From an uncultured Lachnospiraceae bacterium (GTDB taxonomy: Bacteria > Bacillota > Clostridia > Lachnospirales > Lachnospiraceae), in NCBI GenBank assembly GCA_900314445.1, contig OMVA01000074.1:1-57174 (forward strand): a DNA stretch of 57,174 nt, read 5' to 3'. Position numbers and translations under genes: made by a program. Below are positions 18,849-27,700 of the stretch, piece by piece (positions within the stretch are counted from its first letter, which is position 1; each line of letters begins with the position of its first letter). A model generated the notes under the pieces. The model saw nothing but the letters and a program-made list of their open reading frames with translations. It ran no database searches and was not told where the DNA came from.

Positions 18849-18872
18849 TTAATCCAGTCTCCATTTTAAAAT

Positions 18873-18903
18873 AAGCGGATGCAACAAGTAGTTGCACCCG
18901 CTT
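18873..18903 (-). terminator. Terminator of the SEC-C gene
   Basis: A stem between AAGCGGATGCAAC (18873-18885) and GTTGCACCCGCTT (18891-18903) has a five-base loop. On the minus strand an AT-rich, T-containing stretch follows. It separates the SEC-C gene from the helicase gene. Confidence 0.65.
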
Positions 18904-18915
18904 TCAACTCATTCG

Positions 18916-19425
18916 TTAGGCTGTCTTACCGCAGCACTTCTTGTACTTCTTACCAGAGCCACAAGGACATGGATCATTACGGCCAATCTTTCCTTCCTTC
19001 TTGATTGTACGTGATTTCTTCTCTGTGAGGTAAAGCTCTTTCTGCTTATCCTTATCAAAGATCTGATCCCATTGTGGAAGTGTGTAAAGCCATTCTGCTT
19101 CGCACTGTACCATGTTCATATAGAGCTTTTCCGGGTCGATGTCCAGTGTCATTTCTGCATTCTCATCTTCAACCTCATCAAGCTTATTAGACTCTTTTAA
19201 AGAATCATCAATACCATCAAGGAAACCAGTCATTAACTGAACAGTAGTCCCATACTTATCAGCAAGTTCCTTAATTGTACCCTTTTCTACAACTGTAACA
19301 TCAGCAAGAAGTTTCTCGTAAATTCCCTTCTCAACGCCGAAGTAGTTAAGCCAGAACTGCTTTCCTTCTGGTGTACGATCATCTAAACCATATGCGTAAT
19401 CACGCCAATCCTTTAAAAGTCCCAT
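18916..19425 (-). CDS. SEC-C motif protein of unknown role
   Basis: The 169-residue acidic protein ends with a zinc-binding SEC-C motif ([20 protein letters not shown]), as at the SecA C-terminus where it contacts SecB and ribosomes. The rest begins [17 protein letters not shown] and is helical, with no family I can name. It is not SecA: there is no ATPase. AAAGGAG precedes the ATG, and a terminator follows, so it is a single-gene unit. A chaperone or translation-linked role is only inference from the motif. Confidence 0.8.
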   Translation of the reverse strand: MGLLKDWRDYAYGLDDRTPEGKQFWLNYFGVEKGIYEKLLADVTVVEKGTIKELADKYGTTVQLMTGFLDGIDDSLKESNKLDEVEDENAEMTLDIDPEKLYMNMVQCEAEWLYTLPQWDQIFDKDKQKELYLTEKKSRTIKKEGKIGRNDPCPCGSGKKYKKCCGKTA

Positions 19426-19554
19426 GAATTATCTCCTTTATACATAGCAAAGTTACCCTTTGCAGGCCTTTAACAGCGCGATTATATCAAAGACGCCCTT
19501 CTCTTGCAAGTAATCCCTTTCCTCAAATTCATCTGGAAAATTCATTCTCTTACA

Positions 19555-19602
19555 AATAAAAACGGCAAATGGTATTGGCGCAGGTGCCAAGTTCATTTGC
19601 CG
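19555..19602 (-). terminator. Terminator of the efflux operon, made from a TCATTTGC-family palindrome (copy 4)
   Basis: The arms CGGCAAATG and CATTTGCCG (19563-19571 and 19594-19602) and inner arms TTGGC/GCCAA form a long hairpin. On the minus strand TTTTTATTT follows. The inner sequence TGCCAAGTTCATTTGCC matches copy 1 base for base over GCCAAGTTCATTTGC, so the repeat itself serves as the terminator stem. The rest of 19426-19634 shows no gene. Confidence 0.8.
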
Positions 19603-19634
19603 AAAATATTACAGGTAATTATTATGTGTTAATT

Positions 19635-20903
19635 TTATTCATATCGTAAAGCATCAATTGGATTCAGCTTGGATGCTTTTACAGATGGAAGCAGGCCAAA
19701 GATGATTCCGATTAACATGGAGAATACAAAAGAAACAAGGATAGCTGGCATGCTGATTGCCACCGGCACCTCCGCCACTTTGGATATGAGGTAAGCCAGA
19801 CCTACGCCGGCGCCAACACCAATAATTCCACCCAGAGATGTAAGAACTGCAGCTTCTGTCAGGAACTGGCCAAGGATCGCGCCTCGACGAGCACCCAGCG
19901 CCTTTTTCAGACCAATTTCTCTGGTTCTTTCTGTAACGGATACCAACATAATGTTCATAACACCAATACCACCTACCAGAAGGGAAATGGAGGCAATCCA
20001 AATGAGCTGCTGATTGGTTGCGTTGGCAAGTTTCTGTAATTCTTTTGCCTTTTCCAAAGTATCTTCTGCTTTATACTTTACAGCATTGTCATCTTCCTCT
20101 GCACTGGTAGTAATAAAACCATTCAAATAATCCTGAGCATCTTTTCCCACCTTGGTCATAGCCTCTGTGGAAGCTGCCTTAATCAGTACATTATAAGGCT
20201 GATCATAGGAGAAAATGGATGGCCATGAATTATCTGGAATGAGAATAAATCCAGAGCTTTGATTGCCATAATAAGTTACCCATTCCGAAGGGGAAGAAAT
20301 CACAGGCTGATAATCATCCCTTTTCTGAACCACTCCTACTACTACATATGGAACACCTTTAATCTCAATAGTTCCATTAATTGGATCAGCACCGTTGAAG
20401 AAGCTATAAGCTGTATCCGAATCCAGAATTGCCACATTCCTGTACTGGTTAAAGTCTGAATCAATAAAGTAACGGCCTCGAGTTATGTCATATCCTTCCA
20501 GAGAAAGATAATCATTATTACCACCCAGAATTGTCAGGCCACTCACACTTGTGCTACCGCAATAAACATTGTCCCAAAGAGAGGCCTTTCTGTATATTGC
20601 AGCATCTGATACCCCATCCATTTCCTTAATGGCGGTTAATTTTTCCTCATCGATAAGAGGAAGCTTGGAAGTATCCATACCATCACTAAGATCCAAAACA
20701 TTACCATTCTGGCTTAGATTTACATGGATAACATTATTTCCCGACCCAACTAAATTCTCCTTAATTTGCTCATTAGTTCCTTTAATGGTAGATACAATGG
20801 CAATAATAGCCGCTATACCAATGATAATTCCCAGCATGGTGAGGAAGGAACGCATTTTATGTCCGAATATGCCCTGAAAGGACAGTCTAATATTTTCAAG
20901 CAT
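19635..20903 (-). CDS. MacB/FtsX-type ABC transporter permease
   Basis: The 422-residue permease has one N-terminal membrane helix (about 15-40), a large extracellular MacB-PCD domain (40-290) and three C-terminal helices in an FtsX domain (about 295-415, with GGIGVMNIMLVSVTERTREIGLKKALGA). MacB-like pumps use mechanotransmission to drive export of peptides, lipids or drugs from the outer face of the membrane. It is the last gene of a four-gene operon behind two adaptors and the ATPase. AAGGAGG precedes the ATG, and a palindromic terminator follows. Confidence 0.92.
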   Translation of the reverse strand: MLENIRLSFQGIFGHKMRSFLTMLGIIIGIAAIIAIVSTIKGTNEQIKENLVGSGNNVIHVNLSQNGNVLDLSDGMDTSKLPLIDEEKLTAIKEMDGVSDAAIYRKASLWDNVYCGSTSVSGLTILGGNNDYLSLEGYDITRGRYFIDSDFNQYRNVAILDSDTAYSFFNGADPINGTIEIKGVPYVVVGVVQKRDDYQPVISSPSEWVTYYGNQSSGFILIPDNSWPSIFSYDQPYNVLIKAASTEAMTKVGKDAQDYLNGFITTSAEEDDNAVKYKAEDTLEKAKELQKLANATNQQLIWIASISLLVGGIGVMNIMLVSVTERTREIGLKKALGARRGAILGQFLTEAAVLTSLGGIIGVGAGVGLAYLISKVAEVPVAISMPAILVSFVFSMLIGIIFGLLPSVKASKLNPIDALRYE

Positions 20904-20915
20904 GTCTCATCCTCC

Positions 20916-22292
20916 TTAGTAAAGTTGCAGATCATCAATGGATCCCTGAACGCAAGGTGATCCCGGCTTTGCATCCTTGCTATAAGGAAACGCGACTGCA
21001 TCGCTTGCTTCAAGGCCATCCTTCACCACGATTTCAGAACCCCAATAGATTTTTCCGGTCTTAATCTGCGTCTTTACTAATTTTCCATTTTTATTCTTTA
21101 AAACGTAATAATTTCCATTTTCTTTCTTGGTTAAGTAAAGAGGAAGAACAATTTCATCTGGATTCCCTGCATTAGCCGAATTCATTTGCACATCCACATA
21201 GGATCCTTCCTCCAGACCTTCACTGTCATCAATAGCCAGGGTAACTGGATAATAGGAAGAAGTTCCTTCTGCGTAATTTGTATTATCTGTACTTGGTGTG
21301 AGAGATATTTCTGCCACTCTGGCATCATAAGTCATTCCATTATCATAGGAAGTCACACTCATGGCATCTCCCACAGTCATGGTCTCCAGTTGATACTCAT
21401 CCACCTGTATCTGGCAGGAATAAGAACCATCTGTGCTAATTACCATAATCGGCTTGCCTGCAGCTATATTCTCTTCCGATGTATCAATGGAAGTGACAAT
21501 TCCATTTAATGTAGCCTTTACGGAAGAGTCCCCAATGGCCTTCTTCTTTTTACGAATTGCAAGATCCTGATTATCAATCTGCAAGTCAATTCCATTAATG
21601 GAAGCTTCCTTATCACGAATTTCCTTGGCAAGTTCCGTTGAGGTGTAGTCATATTTAGAGGCCTCATCGGTGCTTACACCATAGACAGCCGCGTTGCTGG
21701 CCCGAATGCTGGTGCACTTATCCAGATAGTCCTTATAAATCGGATATTGCTCTTTAATGGTGGCAATATTGTTATATTCTTCATCTGTAAAATAGCCTGC
21801 ATCGTTACTGGTAGCCACGAGTAAAGCATTATAGGTATCTTCATCCAGACTCTTCACATAATCGGCAACCTTCGGTTCATCTGGCATAGCCGTTAACTTC
21901 TTCAACTTATCCAACTCATGCTGGGCAGTTGTCTGGTTTGATTCATAAACCCCCAGACTTGCAGAAGCCGATTCCAGAGAAAGATTATCTTTTGTGGTGT
22001 CATAAGACAGCAGCACGTCTCCGGCCTTTACCGCATCCCCCACAGTGGCATTGATGGAGGCTATCACCTGATCCGACTGAATATAAATTTCCTGGGATTC
22101 ACTTCTTACAACCATGCCGCCAACAGACTGACCATATTCGTAATAATTTCCCACAAAGCCAGAATCCTGAATACTATATACCTTCACAGGATTGGCATTC
22201 TTTTTATGGTTTTCATAAATACGAATTCCAGCAAATGAGATGCCTGTAATTACTAGAAGGGCAATGATTGCTTTAACAATTTTAATCTTCAT
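20916..22292 (-). CDS. Periplasmic-adaptor-like (HlyD/MacA) efflux protein 2
   Basis: This membrane-fusion family protein of about 458 residues has an N-terminal anchor (IVKAIIALLVITGISFAGIRI). It contains two lipoyl half-motifs (VGDAVKAGDVLLSYD and LNGIVTSIDTSEENIAAGKP) around a helical hairpin, then a beta-barrel domain. In Gram-positives such adaptors work with MacB-type permeases. I chose ATG 22292 because AGGGGGG lies seven bases upstream, 11 bases beyond the ATPase stop; a longer reading to 22313 would overlap the ATPase gene. It differs from the first adaptor by lacking an acidic tail. Confidence 0.88.
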   Translation of the reverse strand: MKIKIVKAIIALLVITGISFAGIRIYENHKKNANPVKVYSIQDSGFVGNYYEYGQSVGGMVVRSESQEIYIQSDQVIASINATVGDAVKAGDVLLSYDTTKDNLSLESASASLGVYESNQTTAQHELDKLKKLTAMPDEPKVADYVKSLDEDTYNALLVATSNDAGYFTDEEYNNIATIKEQYPIYKDYLDKCTSIRASNAAVYGVSTDEASKYDYTSTELAKEIRDKEASINGIDLQIDNQDLAIRKKKKAIGDSSVKATLNGIVTSIDTSEENIAAGKPIMVISTDGSYSCQIQVDEYQLETMTVGDAMSVTSYDNGMTYDARVAEISLTPSTDNTNYAEGTSSYYPVTLAIDDSEGLEEGSYVDVQMNSANAGNPDEIVLPLYLTKKENGNYYVLKNKNGKLVKTQIKTGKIYWGSEIVVKDGLEASDAVAFPYSKDAKPGSPCVQGSIDDLQLY

Positions 22293-22303
22293 CCCTGTCC
22301 CCC

Positions 22304-23047
22304 CTAATTCCATTCTTCTTCACTAAAATCCAGATTTTCTTCCCCAGCAAAGCTTTCTGCTATTTCTGGATGGGCTGTATCATTAGTGATCATTCCATCC
22401 AGAATGGTAATCATACGATCCGCTCTTAGGGCAACTGTTCTGGAATGTGTGATCATAATAATGGTGGAACCATCTTTATGGAGCTGATCAAAGATTTCCA
22501 TTACCTGTTGTCCAGATTTGGAATCCAAAGCACCTGTTGGTTCATCAGCCAAAAGTATTTTCGGCTGATTTACAATCGCTCTTGCAATGGCCACTCTTTG
22601 TTTTTGTCCACCAGATAACTGTGTTGGTTTAAATGTCATACGATCTGCCAGATCAACCTTTTCCAGTGCAGCTTTACAAAGTTCCACTCTCTTGCTATGA
22701 GGAATCTTCGCATACTGCAAAGGTAGTTCCACATTCTGTAGCGCAGAAGATCTTGGCATCAAATTAAAATTCTGAAATACAAAACCTATTTCCTTATTTC
22801 GGATCTTTGATAATTCTTTATCTTTCATCAAACCAATCTCTTCTCCATCCAGAAAGTAGCTTCCATCTGATGGAAGATCCAGACAGCCAATGATATTCAT
22901 TAATGTGGACTTACCTGAGCCAGATGGTCCCATAATGGCAACATATTCCCCCTCTTCAATCGAGCAGGAAATGTCTTTCAAAACAGGAATCTCAAGTCCG
23001 GCTTGTACATAAGTCTTAAAGATATTATGTAATTCTAAAAGAGCCAT
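22304..23047 (-). CDS. ABC transporter ATPase of the MacB/LolD class
   Basis: The 247-residue nucleotide-binding subunit has Walker A MGPSGSGKST, signature LSGGQKQRVAIARA, Walker B ILLADEPTGALDS and the switch His in MITHS. It powers the FtsX-type permease in the same operon. An acidic C-terminal extension (SFAGEENLDFSEEEWN) goes beyond the core domain. The ribosome site is AAAGGGGAG. It sits between the two adaptor genes. Confidence 0.95.
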   Translation of the reverse strand: MALLELHNIFKTYVQAGLEIPVLKDISCSIEEGEYVAIMGPSGSGKSTLMNIIGCLDLPSDGSYFLDGEEIGLMKDKELSKIRNKEIGFVFQNFNLMPRSSALQNVELPLQYAKIPHSKRVELCKAALEKVDLADRMTFKPTQLSGGQKQRVAIARAIVNQPKILLADEPTGALDSKSGQQVMEIFDQLHKDGSTIIMITHSRTVALRADRMITILDGMITNDTAHPEIAESFAGEENLDFSEEEWN

Positions 23048-23066
23048 TTTGTCTCCCCTTTACCTA

Positions 23067-24413
23067 TTATTCACCTGCAGACTCATTCTCATTAGTATCA
23101 TTCGCATTATCAACTGAAGTTTCGCCAGTTTCCTCTATGGAATCTGTATTCGTTGCCTCATTGAGCATGGAATCATCCTCATTTACTCCATCTTCCGTAG
23201 TCTGAGGCAAATCCTCGTAATTTGTTGTAGTTGGATTGCCTTCTTCAATAGTATCCATAGGAAGTGCAATATAATCATCCTCTGTAAGGCCACTTAAAAC
23301 AGGGTAGGTATCTCTCTCCATATCATAGTCACCAACTGTGATTTCTGCCTTTGTAATCTTCTCATCCTTATCCCTCTTCCAGACAAAGAATTTTCCGTCT
23401 TCCTGAAGAATATAGTAAGAAGGAATATTCAGGCCTTCTGCAAGCTGATCCTGTCCATAATCCAGTTCAATATAGAGATGCTGTCCCAACATGAGTCCAT
23501 CTACAGAATCCAAACTTACATAAAAATTATATTTGCTGGTGGATACGCCACTATCCCCATTACCATACATAGACATGCTGGAATCCTGCTGCTGTGGCTC
23601 CTGGTCAATCTTCGTTACTTTTCCCTTCCACATCTTCGTTGAATCCAGTCTGGAACGAACAATCACTTCTGTTCCACTCATAATAAGTCCCACACTCTGT
23701 TCGTCAATAGTTCCCTTAATTCTGTAGTCTCCAGAAGCCATAATCGTAAGGAATGCATCATCACTGCTTGTGTTAGAGTCCGTGTTTTCACCAATATTGG
23801 CCGAATCAACTGAAGAAATATTCTTAACCACACCATCCATAGGAGCATATACAACCGCATTGTTAATAGCCTCTTCCTGTCTGGTAATTTCCAATTCTTT
23901 TAAGGAATAATTGTAATCTTCTTCATTTAAGGAAGCATTCGTACTGATAATCTGTGAATTGAGGTTTGCTCTTTCATCTGTATCCGTGGATGCATCTCTC
24001 TGGGAAGTTAGATCAGCAATAGTATTGTTATCAGAATCAATATTATTCTGAATGCCCTGCAAATCCAGTTTTAACTGTTCCAGTGTCATTTCCATGTCCG
24101 AAGTATCATAAGCAAAAAGAGGATCGTCTTTCTTTACCACGTCTCCCTCCTTCACATATACTTCAGATATCTTTTTAGTGGAATCTTTCTTTACCTTCTT
24201 TGTTTCCTGGGACTCTACTACTCCCATGAATCTGCTGGATTCCCCAATGGAACCTCCGTTTTCAATACTCTTTACAGATTCAACGTAAACCAGGTTTCCA
24301 TTACCCTTTGCCCCACTTCCTTTACGGAAAATGACAAAATAAATAACGATTGCAGCAATCAAAAGGATTATCACAATCGTTGTAATAAGAATAACCCCTT
24401 TTTTCTTATTCAT
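23067..24413 (-). CDS. Periplasmic-adaptor-like (HlyD/MacA) efflux protein 1 with acidic tail
   Basis: This first gene of the efflux operon encodes 448 residues. An N-terminal membrane helix (residues 7-28), lipoyl half-motifs VKEGDVVKKDDPLFAYD and VYAPMDGVVKNISSV around a coiled-coil hairpin, and a beta-barrel region are visible. From about residue 385 an extracellular tail rich in Glu, Asp, Asn and Thr follows with no fold I recognise. The ATG follows AAAGGAG. The operon promoter is at 24447-24474. The acidic tail may bind cations or the cell wall; that is speculation. Confidence 0.88.
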   Translation of the reverse strand: MNKKKGVILITTIVIILLIAAIVIYFVIFRKGSGAKGNGNLVYVESVKSIENGGSIGESSRFMGVVESQETKKVKKDSTKKISEVYVKEGDVVKKDDPLFAYDTSDMEMTLEQLKLDLQGIQNNIDSDNNTIADLTSQRDASTDTDERANLNSQIISTNASLNEEDYNYSLKELEITRQEEAINNAVVYAPMDGVVKNISSVDSANIGENTDSNTSSDDAFLTIMASGDYRIKGTIDEQSVGLIMSGTEVIVRSRLDSTKMWKGKVTKIDQEPQQQDSSMSMYGNGDSGVSTSKYNFYVSLDSVDGLMLGQHLYIELDYGQDQLAEGLNIPSYYILQEDGKFFVWKRDKDEKITKAEITVGDYDMERDTYPVLSGLTEDDYIALPMDTIEEGNPTTTNYEDLPQTTEDGVNEDDSMLNEATNTDSIEETGETSVDNANDTNENESAGE

Positions 24414-24446
24414 ACTTATCTCCTTTAAACCCAGATATTTGATAAA

Positions 24447-24474
24447 AATATAATAACACTAATAGCCCTTACAA
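24447..24474 (-). promoter_or_regulatory. Probable promoter of the efflux operon
   Basis: Minus-strand -35 TTGTAA (24469-24474) and -10 TATATT (24447-24452) have a 16-base spacer, 35 bases upstream of the first adaptor gene. A repeat copy lies just upstream at 24499-24529. Confidence 0.5.
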
Positions 24475-24498
24475 AGCCCTTTCACTTTCGTAAGAAAG

Positions 24499-24529
24499 CA
24501 TTTGAAATTTATGCGCAACTCATTTGCAC
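24499..24529 (+). repeat. TCATTTGC-family repeat upstream of the efflux operon promoter (copy 5)
   Basis: The plus strand contains AAATTTATGCGCAACTCATTTGCA, almost the same as the typA 3' copy (513-543) over ATTTATGCGCA and CATTTGCA. A weak left arm CATTTG lies at 24500. It is located between the terminator at 24543 and the operon promoter. Confidence 0.65.
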
Positions 24530-24542
24530 AATAAATATTTAT

Positions 24543-24572
24543 TAAAAAAGGTCCTTTAGGAAAAGGGCCTAA
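24543..24572 (-). terminator. Terminator of the rarA-small membrane protein unit
   Basis: The arms AGGTCCTTT and AAAGGGCCT pair around TAGGA; on the minus strand a run of six T residues follows. It lies ten bases past the stop codon of the 70-residue protein. Confidence 0.75.
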
Positions 24573-24581
24573 ATTATCATT

Positions 24582-24794
24582 TCACTTCTTTTGATTTTGA
24601 TTGCCATTACCAAAGACACGCATAAGCCAAAAGAATATATAGCAGGCGATGGGTAGAATAATGGAAGAAACCAGAAATTCCTTAAAAAGAGGGCTTCCAA
24701 GGATTCCTGCAATGAGAGTGGCAATAATTAATCCAATAATGAATACCAGCATAAACCATGCAAGTATTTTCGATAATTTATTATTCGGCATCAT
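24582..24794 (-). CDS. Small two-helix membrane protein
   Basis: The 70-residue protein has two predicted membrane helices (about 9-30 and 37-58) and a basic tail (NGNQNQKK). Its start codon lies inside the last codons of rarA, a 14-base overlap, which implies translational coupling. I do not recognise a family. A terminator follows, so it ends the rarA transcript. Function unknown. Confidence 0.7.
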   Translation of the reverse strand: MMPNNKLSKILAWFMLVFIIGLIIATLIAGILGSPLFKEFLVSSIILPIACYIFFWLMRVFGNGNQNQKK

Positions 24795-26118
24795 TCTTTT
24801 TTCTCTCTTCTATCCTTTTTAATCTTTCCTGTATCTCTTTTTCGTGACCCTGATCACTAGGAACATAGAACTTCTCATCTTTAATGGCATCCGGCAAATA
24901 TTGCTGAATAACATAGTGATTCTTAAAGTCATGTGGATACTTATAACCAACATGTCCCAAAGAAGCACTTCCTGCATAATGTGCATCTTTCAAATAAGGA
25001 GGAACCTCAGCATGGCTCGCTTTTCTCACAATATCATTTGCAGCAAAAATCGCATTGCAGGCCGCATTGGATTTTGGTGCAGAAGCAAGATATGTGGCAG
25101 CCTGGGAAAGAATAATCTGTGACTCTGGAAGCCCTATTCTTTCTACTGCAAGGGCTGCGGATACCGCCACCTGAATAGCCTGCGGATCTGCATTACCAAT
25201 ATCTTCCGACGCAAGAATCATCATTCGACGAGCAATAAACTTTACATCCTCACCGGCATCAAGCATCTTAGCCAAATAATAGACTGCAGCATCTGGATCT
25301 GAGCCTCTCATAGACTTAATAAAGGCAGAGATAACATCATAATGATTATCCCCGGATTTATCATATCGAACCGCCTTTCGCTGAATGCATTCCTGGGCGA
25401 CTTTTAGATCAATTACAATCTTTCCACTCACTTCATCTCGATCGGTGGAAAGAACACCAAGCTCCAGTGCATTGAGAGCCTTTCTCGCGTCGCCATCCGA
25501 CATTTCAGCAAGAAACTCCGCTGCATCCTCTGTAATTTCTGCATGGTAAGAACCCATACCTTTTACAGGATCTGTCACCACCCGGAGAATCAACCGCTTG
25601 ATATCTTCTGCTGTTAATGGCTTTAACTGAAAAATGGACGATCTGGAAATTAAAGCGCTATTCACTTCAAAATATGGATTCTCTGTGGTAGCACCAATAA
25701 GTATTACCGTACCATCTTCCACATAAGGTAAAAGAAAATCCTGCTGCGCTTTATTGAATCTATGAATCTCATCCACAAAGAGAATTGTTTTCTTACCAAA
25801 CTGGCCCAACGCATCCCTGGCTTTATTCACCGCTTCTTCCATATCCTTTTTTCCAGATGTGGAAGCGTTTAATTCATGGAACTCAGCCTTAGTTGTATTG
25901 GCAATTACCTTAGCAATGGTGGTTTTTCCACATCCAGGTGGTCCATAAAAAATAAGGGACTGTAACTTATCTGCTTTAATGGCACGATAAAGTAATTTGT
26001 CCTTACCTAAAATATGTTGCTGCCCGACAATCTCATCTAATGTTTGTGGGCGGCAGCGATTAGCTAAAGGAGAATCCTTAGAAGAATTCTCCTGTCTCAT
26101 ATACTCAAATAAATCCAT
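24781..26118 (-). CDS. rarA: Replication-associated recombination ATPase RarA (MgsA)
   Basis: RarA is a clamp-loader-like AAA+ ATPase that acts at stalled replication forks. The 445-residue protein has Walker A FYGPPGCGKTT, Walker B ILFVDEIHRFNK, sensor 1 GATTENP and the C-terminal MgsA tetramerisation region (SLGHVGYKYPHDF). The N-terminus SPLANRCRPQTLDEIVGQQH is diagnostic. Length is typical. AGAGGT precedes the ATG. The downstream small membrane protein overlaps it. Confidence 0.95.
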   Translation of the reverse strand: MDLFEYMRQENSSKDSPLANRCRPQTLDEIVGQQHILGKDKLLYRAIKADKLQSLIFYGPPGCGKTTIAKVIANTTKAEFHELNASTSGKKDMEEAVNKARDALGQFGKKTILFVDEIHRFNKAQQDFLLPYVEDGTVILIGATTENPYFEVNSALISRSSIFQLKPLTAEDIKRLILRVVTDPVKGMGSYHAEITEDAAEFLAEMSDGDARKALNALELGVLSTDRDEVSGKIVIDLKVAQECIQRKAVRYDKSGDNHYDVISAFIKSMRGSDPDAAVYYLAKMLDAGEDVKFIARRMMILASEDIGNADPQAIQVAVSAALAVERIGLPESQIILSQAATYLASAPKSNAACNAIFAANDIVRKASHAEVPPYLKDAHYAGSASLGHVGYKYPHDFKNHYVIQQYLPDAIKDEKFYVPSDQGHEKEIQERLKRIEERKKNDAE

Positions 26119-26133
26119 AATACCTCTTTTTGC

Positions 26134-26163
26134 AATACTTCCGCGAGGTACGGCGCAAGTATT
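26134..26163 (-). terminator. Hairpin behind the receiver gene
   Basis: AATACTTCCGC (26134-26144) pairs with GCGCAAGTATT (26153-26163) with a mismatch. On the minus strand GCAAAAAGAGG follows, so the T run is absent and termination is uncertain. It separates the receiver gene from rarA. Confidence 0.4.
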
Positions 26164-26168
26164 TGCTA

Positions 26169-26564
26169 TTAGTGATCCAGAAGTCCAAGCTTCCGAATAA
26201 TTGAATCAAATTTCATAATATCGATTGGCTTACAGATGTAATCATCATAATCACTAGATACATAAGAAGCATCAAAATCCTCATCTAATGCAGAAATCAT
26301 AATTACCTTACATCTAGAAATTCTTGGAATACCAAGCTTTCTTTCTGCGTCACGAATTGCCTGTAATGCCTTATAACCATCAAGCTTTGGCATCATGATA
26401 TCCAGGCATACCAGATCAAACTCCTGCTTATCGGAAACAGACTGAACAAACTGATCTACAGCCTCAATACCATCCTTTGCAAGTACTACTTCACCATATC
26501 TGGAAACCAGCTTTGAAAGGAACTTTCCGCTTGCTTCATCATCTTCTGCTACTAAAACCTTCAT
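26169..26564 (-). CDS. Stand-alone response-regulator receiver
   Basis: The 131-residue protein is a single receiver domain with no output domain. The phospho-site Asp lies in LVCLDIMMPKLDGYKAL, acidic residues in VAEDDEASG, the switch Ser in IMISA and the conserved Lys in ICKPI. Such CheY-like proteins pass phosphoryl groups or bind partners. A hybrid sensor in the window (8737-13194) could be an upstream partner, but it is 13 kb away. GGAGG precedes the ATG, and the gene lies 14 bases behind the TetR gene on the same strand. Confidence 0.9.
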   Translation of the reverse strand: MKVLVAEDDEASGKFLSKLVSRYGEVVLAKDGIEAVDQFVQSVSDKQEFDLVCLDIMMPKLDGYKALQAIRDAERKLGIPRISRCKVIMISALDEDFDASYVSSDYDDYICKPIDIMKFDSIIRKLGLLDH

Positions 26565-26578
26565 GTTATGCCCTCCAC

Positions 26579-27169
26579 TTATTTCATTTTAATCATACTT
26601 AACCATTGGTTTACATGTGCACAAAGTTCCGTTTTAAACGTCCCTTTATGGAGTTCGATTCTTCTGTTTAAGGAATAGACCATAATCATTCCCTGTACAG
26701 TATCACCTAACTGCTCACTTGAAAAGCGCGTAATAACTTCACCATTATCAATTGCTTCCTGAAATAAATCAGCAAGCTGCACTTTACGGTTCTGAATCCC
26801 CTTTAAGACTATTTCTCTCGTGGCCGTATTATGCAATAACTCTTCATACTGAAGCATTAAGGATGATAACGCATAATAATTATCATAATATTGCGCAAAT
26901 TCTTCTATGTAAGCCGAGATTTTGTCCACCGCACTGCATTTCTTAACTTTGATCGTCTTATAAACATGTCGATCAAATCTAAAATAATAATTAACAATAT
27001 CGACTAATAGTTCGTTTGTGTTGCTGTAATACTTGTACAACATCATTTCATCGATATTCGTTCTCATTGCAATGGTTTTCGGTGATAATGATGCCAGACC
27101 AGCATCACTAATGATCTCGATAGAAGAAGATATAATTCTGTCTTTGGCAGAAATATACTCCTCAATCAC
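26579..27169 (-). CDS. TetR/AcrR-family transcriptional regulator
   Basis: The N-terminal helix-turn-helix (about residues 10-55, ISDAGLASLSPKTIAMRTNIDEMMLYKYYSN) is followed by an alpha-helical ligand-binding domain. I prefer GTG at 27169 because GGGGGGTG lies six bases upstream; the ATG at 27196 has no ribosome site and would add nine residues. TetR proteins usually repress efflux or stress genes. Its partner here may be the receiver gene just downstream or the efflux operon 2 kb further on. Confidence 0.85.
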   Translation of the reverse strand: MIEEYISAKDRIISSSIEIISDAGLASLSPKTIAMRTNIDEMMLYKYYSNTNELLVDIVNYYFRFDRHVYKTIKVKKCSAVDKISAYIEEFAQYYDNYYALSSLMLQYEELLHNTATREIVLKGIQNRKVQLADLFQEAIDNGEVITRFSSEQLGDTVQGMIMVYSLNRRIELHKGTFKTELCAHVNQWLSMIKMK

Positions 27170-27296
27170 TGTGAACACCCCCCATTTATAACCCATTAAT
27201 AATTTTACGTTTTCGACTATTTTTTGTCAATGAAATACATGTGGATGACGGGCTATTTTACTAGATGACTCTTCGTTTCTTTTCATAAAAACGAAA

Positions 27297-27322
27297 AGGA
27301 CTGTTGATTTCTCAACAGCCCT
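27297..27322 (-). terminator. Terminator of the cold-shock gene
   Basis: AAGGACTGTTGA and TCAACAGCCCTT pair around four bases; on the minus strand TTTTCGTTTTT follows. It lies about 80 bases behind the csp stop codon. Confidence 0.75.
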
Positions 27323-27403
27323 TTGGCTAACTTAAATTTCGAATAACTAGTGTATAGATTATATAATCAAAGCACTTAGGTACTTAAAAATCAAGTAATA
27401 CTA

Positions 27404-27607
27404 TTACTGCTCAACAGTAACGTTAGTAGCCTGTGGTCCCTTCTGGCCGTCTGTTACGTCAAATTCTACCTTAGCACCTTCTTCAAGTGTCTTGAATCCG
27501 TCCATGTTAAGACCTGAGTAATGTACGAATACGTCCTTACCCTCTTCGTCTGTGATGAAGCCGTAACCCTTCTGATTGTTGAACCACTTAACTGTACCCT
27601 TTGCCAT
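27404..27607 (-). CDS. Cold-shock protein (CspA family)
   Basis: The 67-residue single OB-fold protein has the RNA-binding motifs [16 protein letters not shown] (RNP1) and DVFVHYSG (RNP2). It binds single-stranded RNA as a chaperone that loosens secondary structure. GGAGG precedes the ATG. The gene has its own promoter (27664-27692) and terminator, so it is a monocistronic unit. Confidence 0.97.
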   Translation of the reverse strand: MAKGTVKWFNNQKGYGFITDEEGKDVFVHYSGLNMDGFKTLEEGAKVEFDVTDGQKGPQATNVTVEQ

Positions 27608-27663
27608 TTTGTATTTCCTCCAAAAAAATAAATTTACTCATGCTGAATTTTCAACACGCAATT

Positions 27664-27692
27664 ACATTATCATAGGAAGGTCATACCGTCAA
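27664..27692 (-). promoter_or_regulatory. Promoter of the cold-shock gene
   Basis: Minus-strand -35 TTGACG (27687-27692) and -10 TAATGT (27664-27669) have a 17-base spacer. The 5' leader is about 50 bases, shorter than the long cspA leaders of enterics. Confidence 0.6.
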
Positions 27693-27700
27693 GATAAATA

